Shown here piece after piece: positions 1-10,160 of a stretch of DNA of 64,000 nt. This stretch comes from Tupaia tana (Eukaryota; Chordata; Mammalia; Scandentia; Tupaiidae), in assembly GCA_026018925.1 (NCBI GenBank), contig JAKSZU010000012.1, positions 32,668,055 through 32,732,054 of the forward strand, in the 5' to 3' direction. The notes under the pieces were generated by a model. It was not told the origin of the DNA and did no database searches. It was given only the letters and a program-made list of their open reading frames with translations. The first letter of the stretch is position 1. The number at the start of each line of letters is the position of its first letter. The position numbers and the translations under genes were made by a program.

Positions 1-120
1 AACCTAGGCTTGACACAGGCTGGGTGCTGAGCTCCACCAGAGGCCTAGGCTGGACTCTGCCCTTAGTGCTGGCCTTTGCTCCTGTCCCTCCTGTGCAGAG
101 AGGACTTGGCCTGAGGGGTC

Positions 121-128
121 TGACGTCA
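121..128. promoter_or_regulatory. CRE-like palindrome TGACGTCA
   Basis: A perfect 8-bp CREB/ATF consensus site. It sits in intron sequence with no other promoter signs, so its role is unknown; a chance match is quite possible. Confidence 0.25.
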
Positions 129-580
129 GATCTGATGCTCCGGGAGGGTTGCAGGTGGCCCTCCTGTCCCACCTCTTCCCTTGCCCATTGCCAACGATTA
201 TGTAATGAGGCTCCCTAGCTGCAGCCATCCACCTCCCAACTCCTCGGAGAAGCCCTTTGCTCTTTGCCACCAGGGCAGTCAGCTCTCCCAGAGAGGCCCT
301 CCTCCCGGCAGAGGTGGGCCTCGTGTGAGCAGGGCCACCTCTGGGAAAGCAGCGACTCTTTTCCCCTAGGCCTTGGGCTCCTCCTCATCTTCCAAGGGCC
401 TAGTCTTCTGAGCTCTGCGGGCTCCTGGTTGCCAGGATAGGCCGTGCCTGCCATCCACTCGGAGCAGGTTTCTGGCTGGTCTTGGCTACGACCTCGGTGC
501 CATCTATTCCTGTGGAAATTGGCACCAAGCACTTTTTAATTCCAGCTTCAAGTTAGTGCCAACTTGGTGGGCAGACCCAC

Positions 581-797
581 TTTTTTTTTTTTTAAGGTTT
601 TTTTAAAGAGAGAGAAATCACCCCCCAGGGAGTATGGCCACCCTGTACTCCTTTCTCTTCCACTCTCCTCTTGGGACCTTGGGCATGCACGCGCACACAC
701 CTGGTGTGTTTTTCATGCTATCAGGTCTGGGACTTGAACTGCACAATCGTCCATGTGGGATCCAGCCACCCCAGCTACCACACCACCTGCTGGCTCC
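581..797 (-). repeat. tSINE-A, diverged copy
   Basis: T-run at the left is the A-tail read in reverse; the right end CACCTGCTGGCTCC is the complement of the SINE start. The B box is visible as GGGACTTGAAC in reverse. Confidence 0.8.
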
Positions 798-841
798 AGA
801 CCTGGTCTTCAGTCTGGCAAAGTTCTTGGAAAAGTAGGTTT

Positions 842-1012
842 GGGGCCGGCAGGTGGCGTGGTGGTTAAAGGTGATGGACTTCCACGTGGCTGACCAAGGT
901 TTGAGTCTGAGACCTGGTGGCATGCTTTCTCACTTTCTCTCTCTCTCACTCTGTCCCTCTCTTATCAATTCAAAAGAAAGTTAAATAATATTTTCTTTTT
1001 TTAAAAAAAAAA
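842..1012 (+). repeat. tSINE-B
   Basis: Starts GGGGCCGGCAGGTGGCGTGG, followed by a degenerate B box, a CT-rich stretch and an A-rich tail at about 997-1011. Confidence 0.8.
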
Positions 1013-1489
1013 GGAGAAGTGACTCTTCTGAGATGCCCTTGCTTCTCCTCCCTGGCCATGGAGCAGGCCTGTTCCCGGTTAATTTGGTAGGTGGCTGCCA
1101 GTCGGCTGCGTTTCAAGCTGCTCTAATCTGCTTGCCAAAGAAGGTGACGTGGGCGGAGGAGCACACGTGTCCACAGCAAAGGCGGTGAAGCAGGGCACCT
1201 CGCTCACGTTGCCACACGCTTGACAGTTGTGGAGCTGGGTGTGGTGACGGCCATCCCTTCCGTCCGTGGGCCTGTCACCTGCCGAGTTGGGTTTGAGTTT
1301 TCTGAGGTGAGCCAACAGCATCCCTTCCCCAAAAGCTGAGTACCAGGTCTTCCCCTCAGGCAAGAGGTTTCCAAACCGGGAGTCGCAGAGGACCCACTCC
1401 TTGGCATCCTGCCAGTGGCTGCGTTCAGGAGGCATCACTGTGCTGAAGGGACATTTTCAACTCCATTTCAAGTGGAGGTGTTACTGGCT

Positions 1490-2050
1490 GTCAGAAAGAC
1501 CGACGTGTTCATTCCCTCTGACCCAGGAATTGTATTTCTAGAAATTTGTCTCTCAGAAACAATTAGATATGTGGGCAAATATAAGGCATGTATTGAAGCA
1601 TTATTTCTAAGAGGAAAAAATTGGGGAGTTTTAAAAAAATGCCCAGTAAGGGACAGCTCTGTAGCCTGGTGGTTAATGCAGCCAGATTCCACGTGGCCAG
1701 CCACAGGGTTGGAGTTCCAGACCTAGCAGCTTGAGAAACACGCTGGGTGTGTGTGCATGTGTGCCCAAAATCCCAGAAAGAGAGAGGAACCGAGAGAAGA
1801 GATTACGGTGTGACCCTGGCCCACGGGGGTAGGGGACTTTCTCCTCTCCGTCTCTTTCTGTCTATCTCTGGCACGTTCACACACATCCTAGCGAAAACAA
1901 ACCAACTAGCCCAGCAGTTGGGGTTTGAGTCCGAGCCGTCCACATAGCACAGCCGTGTGGTAGAATCCGAGCAAGTCTTGCTTCCAAGGGATTTTCATAA
2001 GGACAAACAGTTATGGTATATTAGTAGAAAATTATATAAAATCATATCAA
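1490..2050 (+). repeat. Old L1 3'-region fragment, split by a SINE
   Basis: 1490-1640 and about 1955-2050 resemble the 3' untranslated part of ancient L1M elements (for example the segment around AGCATTATTTCTAAGAGG). The tSINE-C copy at 1649-1903 divides it. Similarity judged from memory. Confidence 0.45.
1649..1903 (+). repeat. tSINE-C inside the L1 fragment
   Basis: Head GTAGCCTGGTGGTTAA, B-box remnant GGTTGGAGTTCC, body AAATCCCAGAAAGAG, CT-rich 3' part ending near GCGAAAACAA. Confidence 0.75.
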
Positions 2051-2079
2051 CCACAGAACCTTGATTTTTGTGGTTTCCT

Positions 2080-2297
2080 TTCTCTTTTAAATGGCCAGAG
2101 TACGCATACATTTGCCCGAGAGACACAGAAGATGAAAGGGAAAGCGCCGCCCACCCCACAGGGCAAGGTCATGCAGCAAGCCCGCCTATGCACACACAAG
2201 TGCCTGGTGTGCTTTTCAAGCTTCCGTGGCCAGGATTTGAACTGCAGTGGCCATGTGGGATCCAGTTCCCTTAACCACGGACAGTGGGGCCTGCCCC
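2080..2297 (-). repeat. tSINE-C
   Basis: Reverse copy beginning near GGCCAGAGTACGCATAC and ending at GTGGGGCCTGCCCC; B box in reverse is GGATTTGAACTGC. Confidence 0.75.
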
Positions 2298-2904
2298 AGT
2301 TGTGTGGGTTTTGAGAAAACGTGTGTTTTTGATTAGCAATAGGACTCTGTGTCAGGGAGGCTTATCTGTATAGAGGTATTTTAGGTGCTTTGATTGTTTT
2401 ACTTTCCTCCATTTTTGAAAATTCTCTCTCAGTATTGATTATATTTCTAATCAGAAAATGAGTGATGTTTTAGGGACAAAATGCTCTTGGTCTCAGTTCT
2501 CCAGCCCTCTCTGCCCCTTTCGTGGCCCTGTACTGTGGCATAGGTGTCTGGGCTCAAGGATGCTCATTTCTCCGGGCGAGGAGAATGGTGCCAGCCCACC
2601 CTCCACGCCTGCAGCCTCGGGGCAGGCTCAGGAGCATCCCAGGACAGCTTTGTTGATAATAACATGGGTCATGTCGTAGTCCCGGTGTCCGTACAGCCAA
2701 TCCCCCACCCCCACCCCAGGGCTGGTTGGCACACGGGCTATTGCTTGCCCTGGACTGGCCCTTCCTGCCGCAGAACCTGCACTGAACCTGATGGGAAGTT
2801 ACCATGCAGGCCAGTTGTGCTGTCCCTTCTCTGGGCCAGGAAAGTAGGAGGTTCTGTCTGTGAGCCACTACAGAGCCCTCAGGGCAGAGGGGCCAGGTAG
2901 ACCC

Positions 2905-3190
2905 CTACCTCCGAGGAGCTCATACTCTGGGGAGACAGGCAGTGGAGAGAGCCCTTAGCCAGGTCTGACTGTCCAACTAAGGCACTTGGACTTGACCCAG
3001 TGGCAGCTACACACCCCTCCCTGAGAGTGACAGGGACTAGCTTCAGGTTTTAAAGCCATCACTCCGGCTATGGTGCAGAGTATGGGCCCAGAGTAAGGGA
3101 AGGCAGAGGCTGGCAGAGTGTGCCTAAAAGGGCCTGGTTTGTGTCGGAGGACTTGTACAGTAAGGGAGAAGGTTTCCCACCCCTTTCGTC
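2905..3190 (-). repeat. L2 LINE fragment (antisense)
   Basis: The run AGGAGCTCATACTCTGGGGA and the downstream AAAGCCATCACTCCGGCT match the reversed L2 pattern common in mammals. Strongly diverged. Confidence 0.45.
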
Positions 3191-3396
3191 GGGACTTGCA
3201 GCACAGGTGGTGGCTGCGAGGCTCCCGCGCTCTGGCCCTAATGAAAGTGGCTGGGGTCAGGTGTGGAGAGTCACTGCAGTTCTCCAGGCCCACGGAGTCC
3301 CATGCAGCCCAGCACAGCAGGCCCTCCCCAGCCTTCCAGTCACCCCCGGGACCCCTCTCCTGGCCATTGTTCTCAGACCCGTGGTCTTCCTTGCAG

Positions 3397-3601
3397 CTGG
3401 TGAAGACGCACAACCTGTTGACCACCAGGAACTACATCTTCGGCTACCACCCCCACGGCATCATGGGCCTGGGCGCCTTCTGCAACTTTAGCACAGAGGC
3501 CACGGAAGTGAGCAAGAAGTTCCCTGGCATAAGGCCCTACCTGGCCACGCTGGCCGGCAACTTCCGGTTCCCGGTGCTGAGGGAGTACTTGATGTCCGGA
3601 G
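3397..3601 (+). CDS. DGAT2: DGAT2 exon 5 (diacylglycerol O-acyltransferase 2, residues 144-212)
   Basis: DGAT2 joins a fatty acyl-CoA to diacylglycerol, the last step of triacylglycerol synthesis, in the ER membrane and at lipid droplets. This exon starts on a codon boundary after an AG acceptor (LVKTHNLL...) and ends after the first base of the Gly212 codon at a GTGAG donor. It encodes the family signature HPHG (3448-3459), which falls at residues 161-164 as in human DGAT2 and is needed for activity, plus the conserved GLGAFCNFSTEA stretch just after it. From memory the human protein reads NFRMPVLREY where this one reads NFRFPVLREY; otherwise this segment is near identical. The longer open frame running in from upstream is intron read-through. 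DGAT2 rather than the MOGAT paralogues is supported by near identity over all four exons and a length that fits 388 aa exactly. Confidence 0.98.
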
Positions 3602-3744
3602 GTGAGACCCCGCCCCTGCTGCTGCTGCAGTGTCAAAGCCTGAGCCTCTCCATTGAGCAGGCCAAGCAGACCTGACACCCCAGCCCCACGGCTGGTCCTG
3701 CACTGGGAGATTTCGCCAGCCGTGTTCACAGTGTCTCAGAGCTG

Positions 3745-3859
3745 AGTGGAATAGCTGCTCATGGTCTTCGGGGCTCCTCTTAGATAGGTGTTCCCTAGGA
3801 AGCCTTCTCTGACCCCCTTGTGTCATCTCCGTATAGCCTAATCACTGCCCAGAAAGCTG
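3745..3859 (+). repeat. L2 LINE fragment
   Basis: AGGAAGCCTTCTCTGACCCC is the typical L2 segment; old and diverged. Confidence 0.5.
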
Positions 3860-4110
3860 GGGCCACATTCTTTGTTCACCTGTTCAACACATTCCATTTG
3901 ACAAAGCACATCTACCTTGAAGGTCCCCTCTGATTCCCCAGCAACCCAGCAGGGGAATGACGACGTCGCCATTTCCCATTGGAGAAAACAGTGCGGCTAA
4001 GTGACCCGCTGAGGGACACATAAGAAGCAGAGCCAGGATGTTTGAGTGCCATGCTTCCCTTTTCTAGGGGAGGATCTTAGGGCAGTGAACAACAGAATTG
4101 CCATTGTCCA
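3860..4110 (+). repeat. Intragenic direct repeat, left copy
   Basis: Aligns by eye with 4964-5193, starting GGGCCACATTCTTTGTTCAC in both, with an unbroken identical run of about 50 bp and only scattered differences further on. The middle of the unit (CATTTCCCATTGGAGAAAAC onward) looks like an old MIR. Confidence 0.9.
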
Positions 4111-4382
4111 CCTGCTCTGACCCCCCACAAGCCCAATTCTCTGGGGTCCCCAGCACCTGTTAATCAGCTTGGCAGAGTTGGGGCCTGGAGGATGTTTGTC
4201 AAATGAGTGAGTTCCTGTTTTCCAGAGAAGTAAGCTGAGGCTCCGCCGAATCGCTTACACAGGGCCCTTGGCTTCCCAGCGGGTGGGTTAGGTTTGAGGC
4301 CCACGCCTTTTCTACCTGACGACGTGCAGAGGGTGGGAAGCACATCCGTGCGCAGCCCTGACTCTCCGCCCCCTCTGCCCAG

Positions 4383-4557
4383 GCATCTGCCCTGTCAATC
4401 GGGACACCATAGACTACTTGCTCTCTAAGAACGGCAGTGGCAATGCCATCATCATCGTGGTGGGGGGTGCAGCCGAGTCCCTGAGCTCCATGCCCGGCAA
4501 GAACGCGGTCACGCTGCGCAACCGCAAGGGCTTCGTGAAGCTGGCCCTGCGCCATGG
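4383..4557 (+). CDS. DGAT2: DGAT2 exon 6 (residues 213-270)
   Basis: 175 nt: two bases finishing Gly212, 57 codons, then two bases of Gly270. It carries ICPVNRDTIDYLLSKNGSG and the core VVGGAAESLSSMPG, followed by RNRKGFVKLALRHG. The last stretch is the first half of the RXGFXKXAXXXGXXLVPXXXFG pattern that marks the DGAT2/MOGAT glycerolipid-binding region; the second half is in exon 7. The donor is GGGTGAGTG with the cut after GG. The exon is not a multiple of three, so its loss would shift the frame. It lies between the two copies of the direct repeat in introns 5 and 6. Confidence 0.98.
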
Positions 4558-5773
4558 GTGAGTGCCCCCCAGATACACGGACACACACTCACTGCCAGCA
4601 TGCCCCAGTGCAGGACAGCAGGCTCCTCGGCCTCTGCAGGCAGGGCCTGGGGTGGGGAGGTTGGAGGCCAGACTACACAATTTGTGCCAAGCGTGCTCAC
4701 GTGTAGTCGGGGTGTCTAGATGGGGCAGAGATGGAGCCTGTGGCCCCAGGGCCCTTGCAGGGAGGCCAAGCGGTCTGGCTCACAGGCCGGACAGTGTGAA
4801 GACTTAACCCCCTTAGGCCAGAATGTTCCAGATTGCTCAAGGGACAGAAGGCCAGGAAGGAGGATGGCAGGCTGGGAACATTGGGCAGGCCTGTTGGCAG
4901 GTGCCCCTGAGGACGGGCAGAAAGGAGCTGGCTGGCGTGGATTCTGTGGTCCCCTGTAGAACAGGGCCACATTCTTTGTTCACCTGTTCAACACATTCCA
5001 TTTGACAAAGCACATCCACTTCGAAGGTCCCCTCTGATTCCCCAGCACCTGCAGGTGACGACCTCGCCATTTCCCATTGGAGAAAACTGAGTGCAGCTAA
5101 GTGACCCGCTGAGGGACACCTAAGCAGACAGGATGTTTGGGCCCCATGCTCCCCTTTTCCAGGGAAGGATCTTGGGAAGTGGGCCATTGGCCAGAGTAGC
5201 CACACAGAGGACCGGGGGCTGAGCCTCTCCAGGAGAGCCCAGCTGCTAGGGGTGGCCGGACGACAACAGTGCTCCTCCCTTCTTCTGAGGACTTCCTCAG
5301 ACTTTGGCAGAAGAGGCTGTTTGCAGGGACTTCTGCTGGACCAGCTCCTGAGGACAGAGTTAAACCAGACCTGTCCCTGTCTTCAGACAGTGCTGCCGTT
5401 GTGGGGACAGATGGTGATAGTGTGGCATGCTACAGTGATGACATGGGGTGGAGTTAGGACTGAGGGGCCACGTTGGGGGTGGGACCGAGGGAGCTTCCCA
5501 GCAGAGGCAGGCCCTGAGGGATGTGGATGAAGACTGGCCTTCCAGGCCGGGGTGCCAGTCCTCCCTGCACCCGCCATTCTCCTGTCACCAGCAGGCGGGC
5601 AGAGGGCCCGTCAGAATCTGGCAGTGAGGGGACACATGAGCTTGGGATCCCCCAGGTGGTTCTGGGACACCCGGAGGGGAGGGGGATTTGGCTGGTGTCC
5701 AGGGCCCCTAGGGCTGGCCGTAGGAGCTGAAGTGGTGATTAGCCTGTGACCGGCCCTGGCCTCTCCCTCCCAG
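4558..5773 (+). other. DGAT2: DGAT2 intron 6
   Basis: 1,216 bp, GTGAG donor, CCCAG acceptor. Apart from the right copy of the direct repeat I see no recognisable element in 4558-4963 or 5194-5773; the GC-rich open frames there match nothing I know. Confidence 0.95.
4964..5193 (+). repeat. Intragenic direct repeat, right copy
   Basis: Partner of 3860-4110, same orientation, 1.1 kb downstream. Slightly shorter because of small gaps around CCAGCACCTGCAGGTGACG and the CCTAAGCAGACAGG segment. Confidence 0.9.
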
Positions 5774-5976
5774 AGCCGACCTGGTTCCCATCTACTCCTT
5801 TGGAGAGAACGAGGTGTACCAGCAGGTGATCTTCGAGGAGGGCTCCTGGGGCCGATGGGTCCAGAAGAAGTTCCAGAAGTACATTGGCTTTGCTCCGTGC
5901 ATCTTCCATGGCCGGGGCCTCTTCTCCGCCGACACCTGGGGGCTCGTGCCCTACTCCAAGCCCATCACCACCGTGG
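5774..5976 (+). CDS. DGAT2: DGAT2 exon 7 (residues 270-338)
   Basis: 203 nt: one base finishing Gly270, 67 codons (271-337), one base of Val338. It opens with ADLVPIYSFGENEVY, completing the glycerolipid-binding signature begun in exon 6, then EEGSWGRWVQKKFQKYIGF and FHGRGLFSADTWGLVPYSKP. Differences I recall from human are EVYQQ for EVYKQ and FSADT for FSSDT. The donor is GTGAGC right after ACCACCGTGG. Because GTGAGCCC also occurs at the start of exon 8, the open frame reads on into the intron for about 30 codons, but the spliced product keeps the human frame and length. Confidence 0.98.
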
Positions 5977-6303
5977 GTGAGCCCTGCCCGCAGACCAAGG
6001 CTGTCCTGACACGGAGTGCCAGGATTCCAGTGCAGGCCGCCCTGCTCTCGTGGGGATGTGGGGGGTGCTGATGGAGTCAGACGGGGGAGCAGACCCATTG
6101 CTGTGAGCTTGGTGCTGTGATGGGCAAGAGAACAAGACCTGTGGTCAGTCAGGGGAGACTTAAAGCAAAGGCCAGGGGGATGTGTGGATTCTCTGGGGGT
6201 CGTAGTGGACCCCACTGAGGGGTGACTCTCACATTGCTAACTGACAAGAATGGCCCAGCTAGAGAGAGAAGGAAGAGCTTCTGTCAGAAACAGTAGCCTA
6301 GGT

Positions 6304-6549
6304 CGGGACCAGCAGTTAGCGTAATGGCTATGTCGCTGGACTCCCATGTAGTCGACCGCAGTTCGAGTCCCGGACCCGGCGGCGCGCGTGTGCATGCGTG
6401 CCCAAGATCCCAAGAGGAGAATGGAGGAGAAGGGATTGCAGTGTGGCCATCCCCCCTAGGGGGTGATTTCTTGCTTTCTGTCTCTCTGTCTCTGTCTGTC
6501 TGGCGAGCGCACGCGCCCTATAGCAAAAACCTCTCCCAAAAAAAAGAAA
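6304..6549 (+). repeat. tSINE-A, young, with full TSD
   Basis: Flanked by an 18-bp TSD, AGAAACAGTAGCCTAGGT, at 6286-6303 and 6550-6567. Intact B box GGTTCGAGTCCCGG (6362-6375), CT-rich body, 3' end CCTATAGCAAAAACCTCTCC and a short A-tail. One of the best-preserved copies in the window. Confidence 0.95.
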
Positions 6550-6699
6550 AGAAACAGTAGCCTAGGTGAAGTTCCAAAAATAAGACCGAGTAGCTGTGCA
6601 CACACAGCTGCAGAGGGTCGGGTTCCTGGGGCGGGGCGAGGAAGCCAGCCCTTCACTTGGAGAACAGAAAGTTGCATGTGGGGAGTTGGGAGGGGGTCC

Positions 6700-6930
6700 A
6701 GGTTCGCATCTGAAGTGCTCCTTGAGACTGCTGGGCAGAAAATGGGCTAGAAGCGGCCAAAAAGGGAGCCATGAGGACACCCAGAGGCCTTCATGGCAGC
6801 TGGTTATTTGGACCGAGGGAGAGGCAGTGGAGATGGAAGGGAAGCGCGTAGATCTGGGAGAAACTTCAGAAATGGAGCCGTGGGACTTCGGGAGGGCCTA
6901 GGTGTGGAGAGGAAGCAAGATGAGAACATG
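6700..6930 (-). repeat. Possible L2 fragment (antisense)
   Basis: GAGGCAGTGGAGATGGAAGG and nearby purine-rich sequence resemble the internal reversed L2 pattern. Weak. Confidence 0.3.
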
Positions 6931-6939
6931 CACAGATGT

Positions 6940-7045
6940 ATGAATGAGGAAGGGTGCCCATGTGGCAGATGAGGAAATCGAGGCTCAGGCAGAGTGGCTC
7001 ACCCAGAGCTTTGCAAAGCAAAGCCATTCACATGACCCCATGACA
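6940..7045 (+). repeat. MIR SINE
   Basis: GCAGATGAGGAAATCGAGGC followed by TCAGGCAGAG is the conserved MIR core. Confidence 0.65.
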
Positions 7046-7303
7046 GAGCGACGGGCTCAGTCAGTCTCACGCCCGTCTGCTGCTTTCCCAGGCCCCTGGG
7101 CTTCAGGCTTCTGACCTAGAAAAGGGCCAACCTGAGATTGGCACGTTAGGCAGTTGGCATGGTACTGGCACATGGCGGGTGTGCAGCACAGGGTGGCCAC
7201 CACAGCATCATGGCAGCCGCCCTCAGCATCACAGCCAATGTCAGGGCTGGGGTAGGGGATCCCAATGACACCGACTAACTGGAGGCCTCTGCTCCCTCTG
7301 CAG

Positions 7304-7458
7304 TGGGTGAGCCCATCACGGTCCCCAAGCTGGAGCGTCCCACCCAGCAGGACATCGACATGTACCACGCCATGTACGTGGAGGCCCTGGTGAAGCTCTT
7401 CGACAAGCACAAGACCAAATTTGGCCTCCCGGACACCGAGGTCCTGGAGGTGAACTGA
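7304..7458 (+). CDS. DGAT2: DGAT2 exon 8, C-terminus (residues 338-388) and stop
   Basis: Two bases complete Val338, then 50 codons and TGA at 7456-7458. The protein ends GLPDTEVLEVN, where human ends GLPETEVLEVN. The segment VGEPITVPKLERPTQQDIDM and LVKLFDKHKTKFGLP are the conserved tail of DGAT2. The four exons add up to exactly 245 residues plus stop, which matches residues 144-388 of the 388-aa protein. Confidence 0.98.
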
Positions 7459-8395
7459 GCCAGCCCCGGGACCAGCTCCGGGAGGAACCGGCTGCCAATC
7501 ATCTTCTACCGAGTTCTCGAGTGCTTTTTATTCTGTAAATTTGGAAGCGTCATGGGTGTCTGTGGGTTATTTAAGAGAAATTATAATAATTTTGTTAAAC
7601 CATTACAATGTTAGGTCTTTTTTAAGGAGGAAAAGTCAATGTTTGAAGCTCTCTCACTCCCAGTTTGTTCTGTTCAAGGTGGTGGCTCCGGCACTCCTGG
7701 GCCTATCAGTTTCTCAGTTAACCCCGCTTCTGGTCTTCCTGAAATGGCAGAGAGAACTCAGTCTTGGTCCGTGGGGAGGAGGGACAGCATTAGTGCTTCG
7801 GTCAGACAGATTATTTGCTTTCTGACCCCGGGATGAGAGGCAGAAGCCACTTCCAGTACAAGCACCTCTACCCAGGCTGGCCGCAGGACCAGGCCCGCTT
7901 GCCATAGGAGGAGTTGGAGGGCTCGGTGGTCCCACTTTTGAGGGCAGTGGTGACCATCTGGCCACTCCAGCTTGGTTCTCCTTTCTGCCACTCTCATCCC
8001 AGCCCTCGTCTTAGAGCTGATCCTGGGCAGCCTCCAGGGGAGGTAGGGCACCATCTCTTGGATTACCCAGCCTCCATGTCGGTGGGAGTCTGTTCTCGGG
8101 AGGCTGATCACGTGTTCTCCCTGGGCAGACTCATGGCTGGCCTGTACCACATACTTCTTGGTGGTCACAGCCTGAGTGTGGTGTGAGGAAGGGGCCTCGT
8201 CTGTTCTCAGAAGGGATGGCTGGCCTCTGGGCAGGGGTCCCAAACCCAACCTTCCCATATCTGTGCCTTTCTGAGGGGGTGGGGCCAGAGTAGCCCAGCC
8301 CCTCCTCTGTACATTTTCTTTTCTCTCAATGAGATCATTGTACCACATCAGACTTTTGTACAGTCCTAGACAAATAAAGTAATATGAGAATCCAC
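7459..8395 (+). other. DGAT2: DGAT2 3' untranslated region
   Basis: About 930 nt from the stop to the polyadenylation signal. No repeat inserted, unlike the flanking DNA. The right end is inferred as 15-25 nt past AATAAA. Confidence 0.85.
8373..8378 (+). terminator. DGAT2: DGAT2 polyadenylation signal AATAAA
   Basis: Canonical hexamer in the context GACAAATAAAGTAATATG. It is the first AATAAA after the stop codon and gives a 3' UTR of plausible length. Confidence 0.9.
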
Positions 8396-8839
8396 TCTGA
8401 GTTACTTCTGGGGCTGCGTTTGTGTCCTGTACTGCCACTTAGGAGACCACAGCTCCTGGACCCACCGCCCCGGCTCCGCTGGCCCCACGGCCGCTGTGCT
8501 GCACCAGTGTCTGTGGCTATGGAACGGCTTACTCCAGCTTGTCATGACTTCAAATGGCTCACAGTACTCAGAGTCAGGAGTGAACCTCAGCTGGGTCCCC
8601 CACACAGGGTCCCTCACAAAGCCCGGCCGAGGGTCCACTTCTGTGGTTGTTCATGTGGTTGCTGGCTGTCGGCTCTCAGGTCCTGGCCATGTGGGGGCAC
8701 AGCACATCATCAGCGTGTGGGTCTATGGGAGAGTGGGGGGGCCTGGCCTGCTGTCCCCCTCGTGTTACAAGGTCCCACACGATGCCACCTCTCCTGGCTC
8801 TAATTCCATTCAGCTCAGTGATGCTGAGCACCTGGGACC
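8396..8839. other. Intergenic, nothing recognised
   Basis: GC-rich sequence just past the DGAT2 end. Open frames on both strands here show no familiar protein pattern; it may hold an old repeat I cannot name. Confidence 0.5.
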
Positions 8840-9240
8840 CCGTTTCACCTTCCTGACTGCCTACAGGTCAGTCCTGCCTGTCCCTGCCATTTATTCGTCA
8901 CCTCGGGGATAGACCCTCTGTGCCAGACATAGTGGATGTTGCAAACGTGCTGCTCGGGAGCAGAAACAGACGCTGGACGGCTGAGGGTGCACAGGGCATT
9001 AGAGCTGGGACAGAGGCATCTAAGCCAACCTGGGTGCCTTGCAGAGGAGTTAGCACAGCGCTGGGCCTTGGAGGGCGCTGGAAGGGGAGGAGGCAGGGGC
9101 GGCAGCAAGTGCAAAGCAGGGGAATCAGCCTGGCTGCTCTGTTGTCACAGAGGTGACGACAAGCGGTCAAAGTGGGGGGGCTTGGCTGCAAAGGGCAGGG
9201 AGGTGGCTTCTTCAGAGTTCCCAGAGCCAGGGCAGAGGAG
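8840..9240 (-). repeat. L2 LINE (antisense)
   Basis: Reads as reversed L2: CTCTGTGCCAGACATAGTGG, then GGCAGCAAGTGCAAAGCAGG, the complement of the 'ctttgcactTGCTgttcc' segment. Confidence 0.6.
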
Positions 9241-10145
9241 GCAGAGTGGTGACAGGTAGCCCTGGAGGGCCAACAGAGGCTGGGCTGCAGCACCAAGCAG
9301 GCCTCAGGCTGGAGAGTTTCACCCAGAAGACAGGCTTTCCCCTAGGTGGCGGCCGGCCCAAGGCAGAGCCAGCGTTGGGTTGGCGTAAACACCGCCTCCA
9401 GCTCCAGGTCAGGCCCTGACCCGCCTTCCTACACAGGCAGGGCCCCTACTCTCAAGGTTACTTCTGTGAGCCATGAACACCTACAGTGCACTAGGGAACC
9501 TGGCCATTTCTGTCTAAGGAGAGCAGCGCTAGAACCAGGTCCCAGATCCCAGAAGGATCCCGTTGCCCAGGGCTACATATCTGGCTGCAGCCTGTCCAGG
9601 GCAGAGGACAGCCTACCCTTAAGCTGCACATGGCTCCAGGTAGAGGCTGTGAATGTGTCTGGGGTGGGGACTCATTAACCTTAGGAGGGCCCATCAGACC
9701 CTCCTTTACCAAAAGACCCTCAGTCCCAGGGTTCCCCGAGTGGGGGCGCCACAGTATCAGCAAGAAGATTGTCAATTCAGTTCTATGACTCTGCTGTGGT
9801 TCCCAGGTGTGGCCACAAGGGGGCACTGAGGATGGTTCTGAGGCAGACGCCACATTCCTTCCTAAACTCACTCTCTAGATTCGGTATTTTCCCAGCTCCT
9901 ACCCTGGGCTACCCTCCTACCATGGGCTCACAGAAGCTCAGAGCTAGACAGGAGCTTAGACGGCCTATCCAGAACAACTCTTCCTACTCTGGGAAATGCC
10001 GTACAGAGAGGCCCAGGGACTTGTATCTAATCACACCGCAAATCAACAAATAACCTCGTGCCACCGCTTGACAGGGGACACAAGGCTTCCAGATTGAAAG
10101 CCCCTTGTTCTGAGGTGTTCTAAGGTAATTAAAATAGCAGAAATG
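9241..10145. other. Intergenic; possible CR1/L3-type remnant at 9920-10080
   Basis: Mostly unrecognised. AGAGCTAGACAGGAGCTTAG followed by GAGAGGCCCAGGGACTTG resembles the 3' end of ancient L3/CR1-type repeats, but only weakly. Confidence 0.35.
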
Positions 10146-10160
10146 TGAAGAAGGCCTTTT

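Larger units (their letters stand above)
1..3396 (+). other. DGAT2: DGAT2 intron 4 (partial, 3' part)
   Basis: No exon 4 coding sequence (the segment ending in ...DYFPIQ in the human protein) was found here, so exon 4 should lie upstream of the window. The intron ends in a normal acceptor, a pyrimidine-rich run ending TTGCAG at 3391-3396. It holds four SINEs, an L1 tail fragment and an L2 fragment listed separately; 1-575, 1013-1489 and 2298-2900 show nothing else I recognise. Confidence 0.85.
3602..4382 (+). other. DGAT2: DGAT2 intron 5
   Basis: 781 bp with GTGAG donor and CCCAG acceptor; splits a glycine codon after its first base. Contains an L2 piece and the left copy of a direct repeat whose partner is in intron 6. 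Confidence 0.95.
5977..7303 (+). other. DGAT2: DGAT2 intron 7
   Basis: 1,327 bp, ending CTCTGCAG. Contains a young tSINE-A, a possible L2 piece and a MIR; the remainder shows nothing I recognise. Confidence 0.95.

Noticed and set aside
3118-3675. Open frame of 185 codons starting in DGAT2 intron 4
   Set aside because: Only 3397-3601 of it is coding; the start is intron read-through and the end runs past the GTGAG donor.
6304-6549. tRNA gene, because of the intact A- and B-box-like sequences
   Set aside because: The head does not fold into a full cloverleaf by eye, is followed by a SINE body and A-tail, and is repeated many times with TSDs.
6324-6560. Recurring 'MAMSLDSHVVD' peptides at many places
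   Set aside because: These are translations of the tSINE-A head, not a gene family.
7758-8438. 226-codon minus-strand frame across the DGAT2 3' UTR
   Set aside because: No familiar protein pattern, and it is antisense to the 3' UTR and its poly(A) signal. Probably chance.
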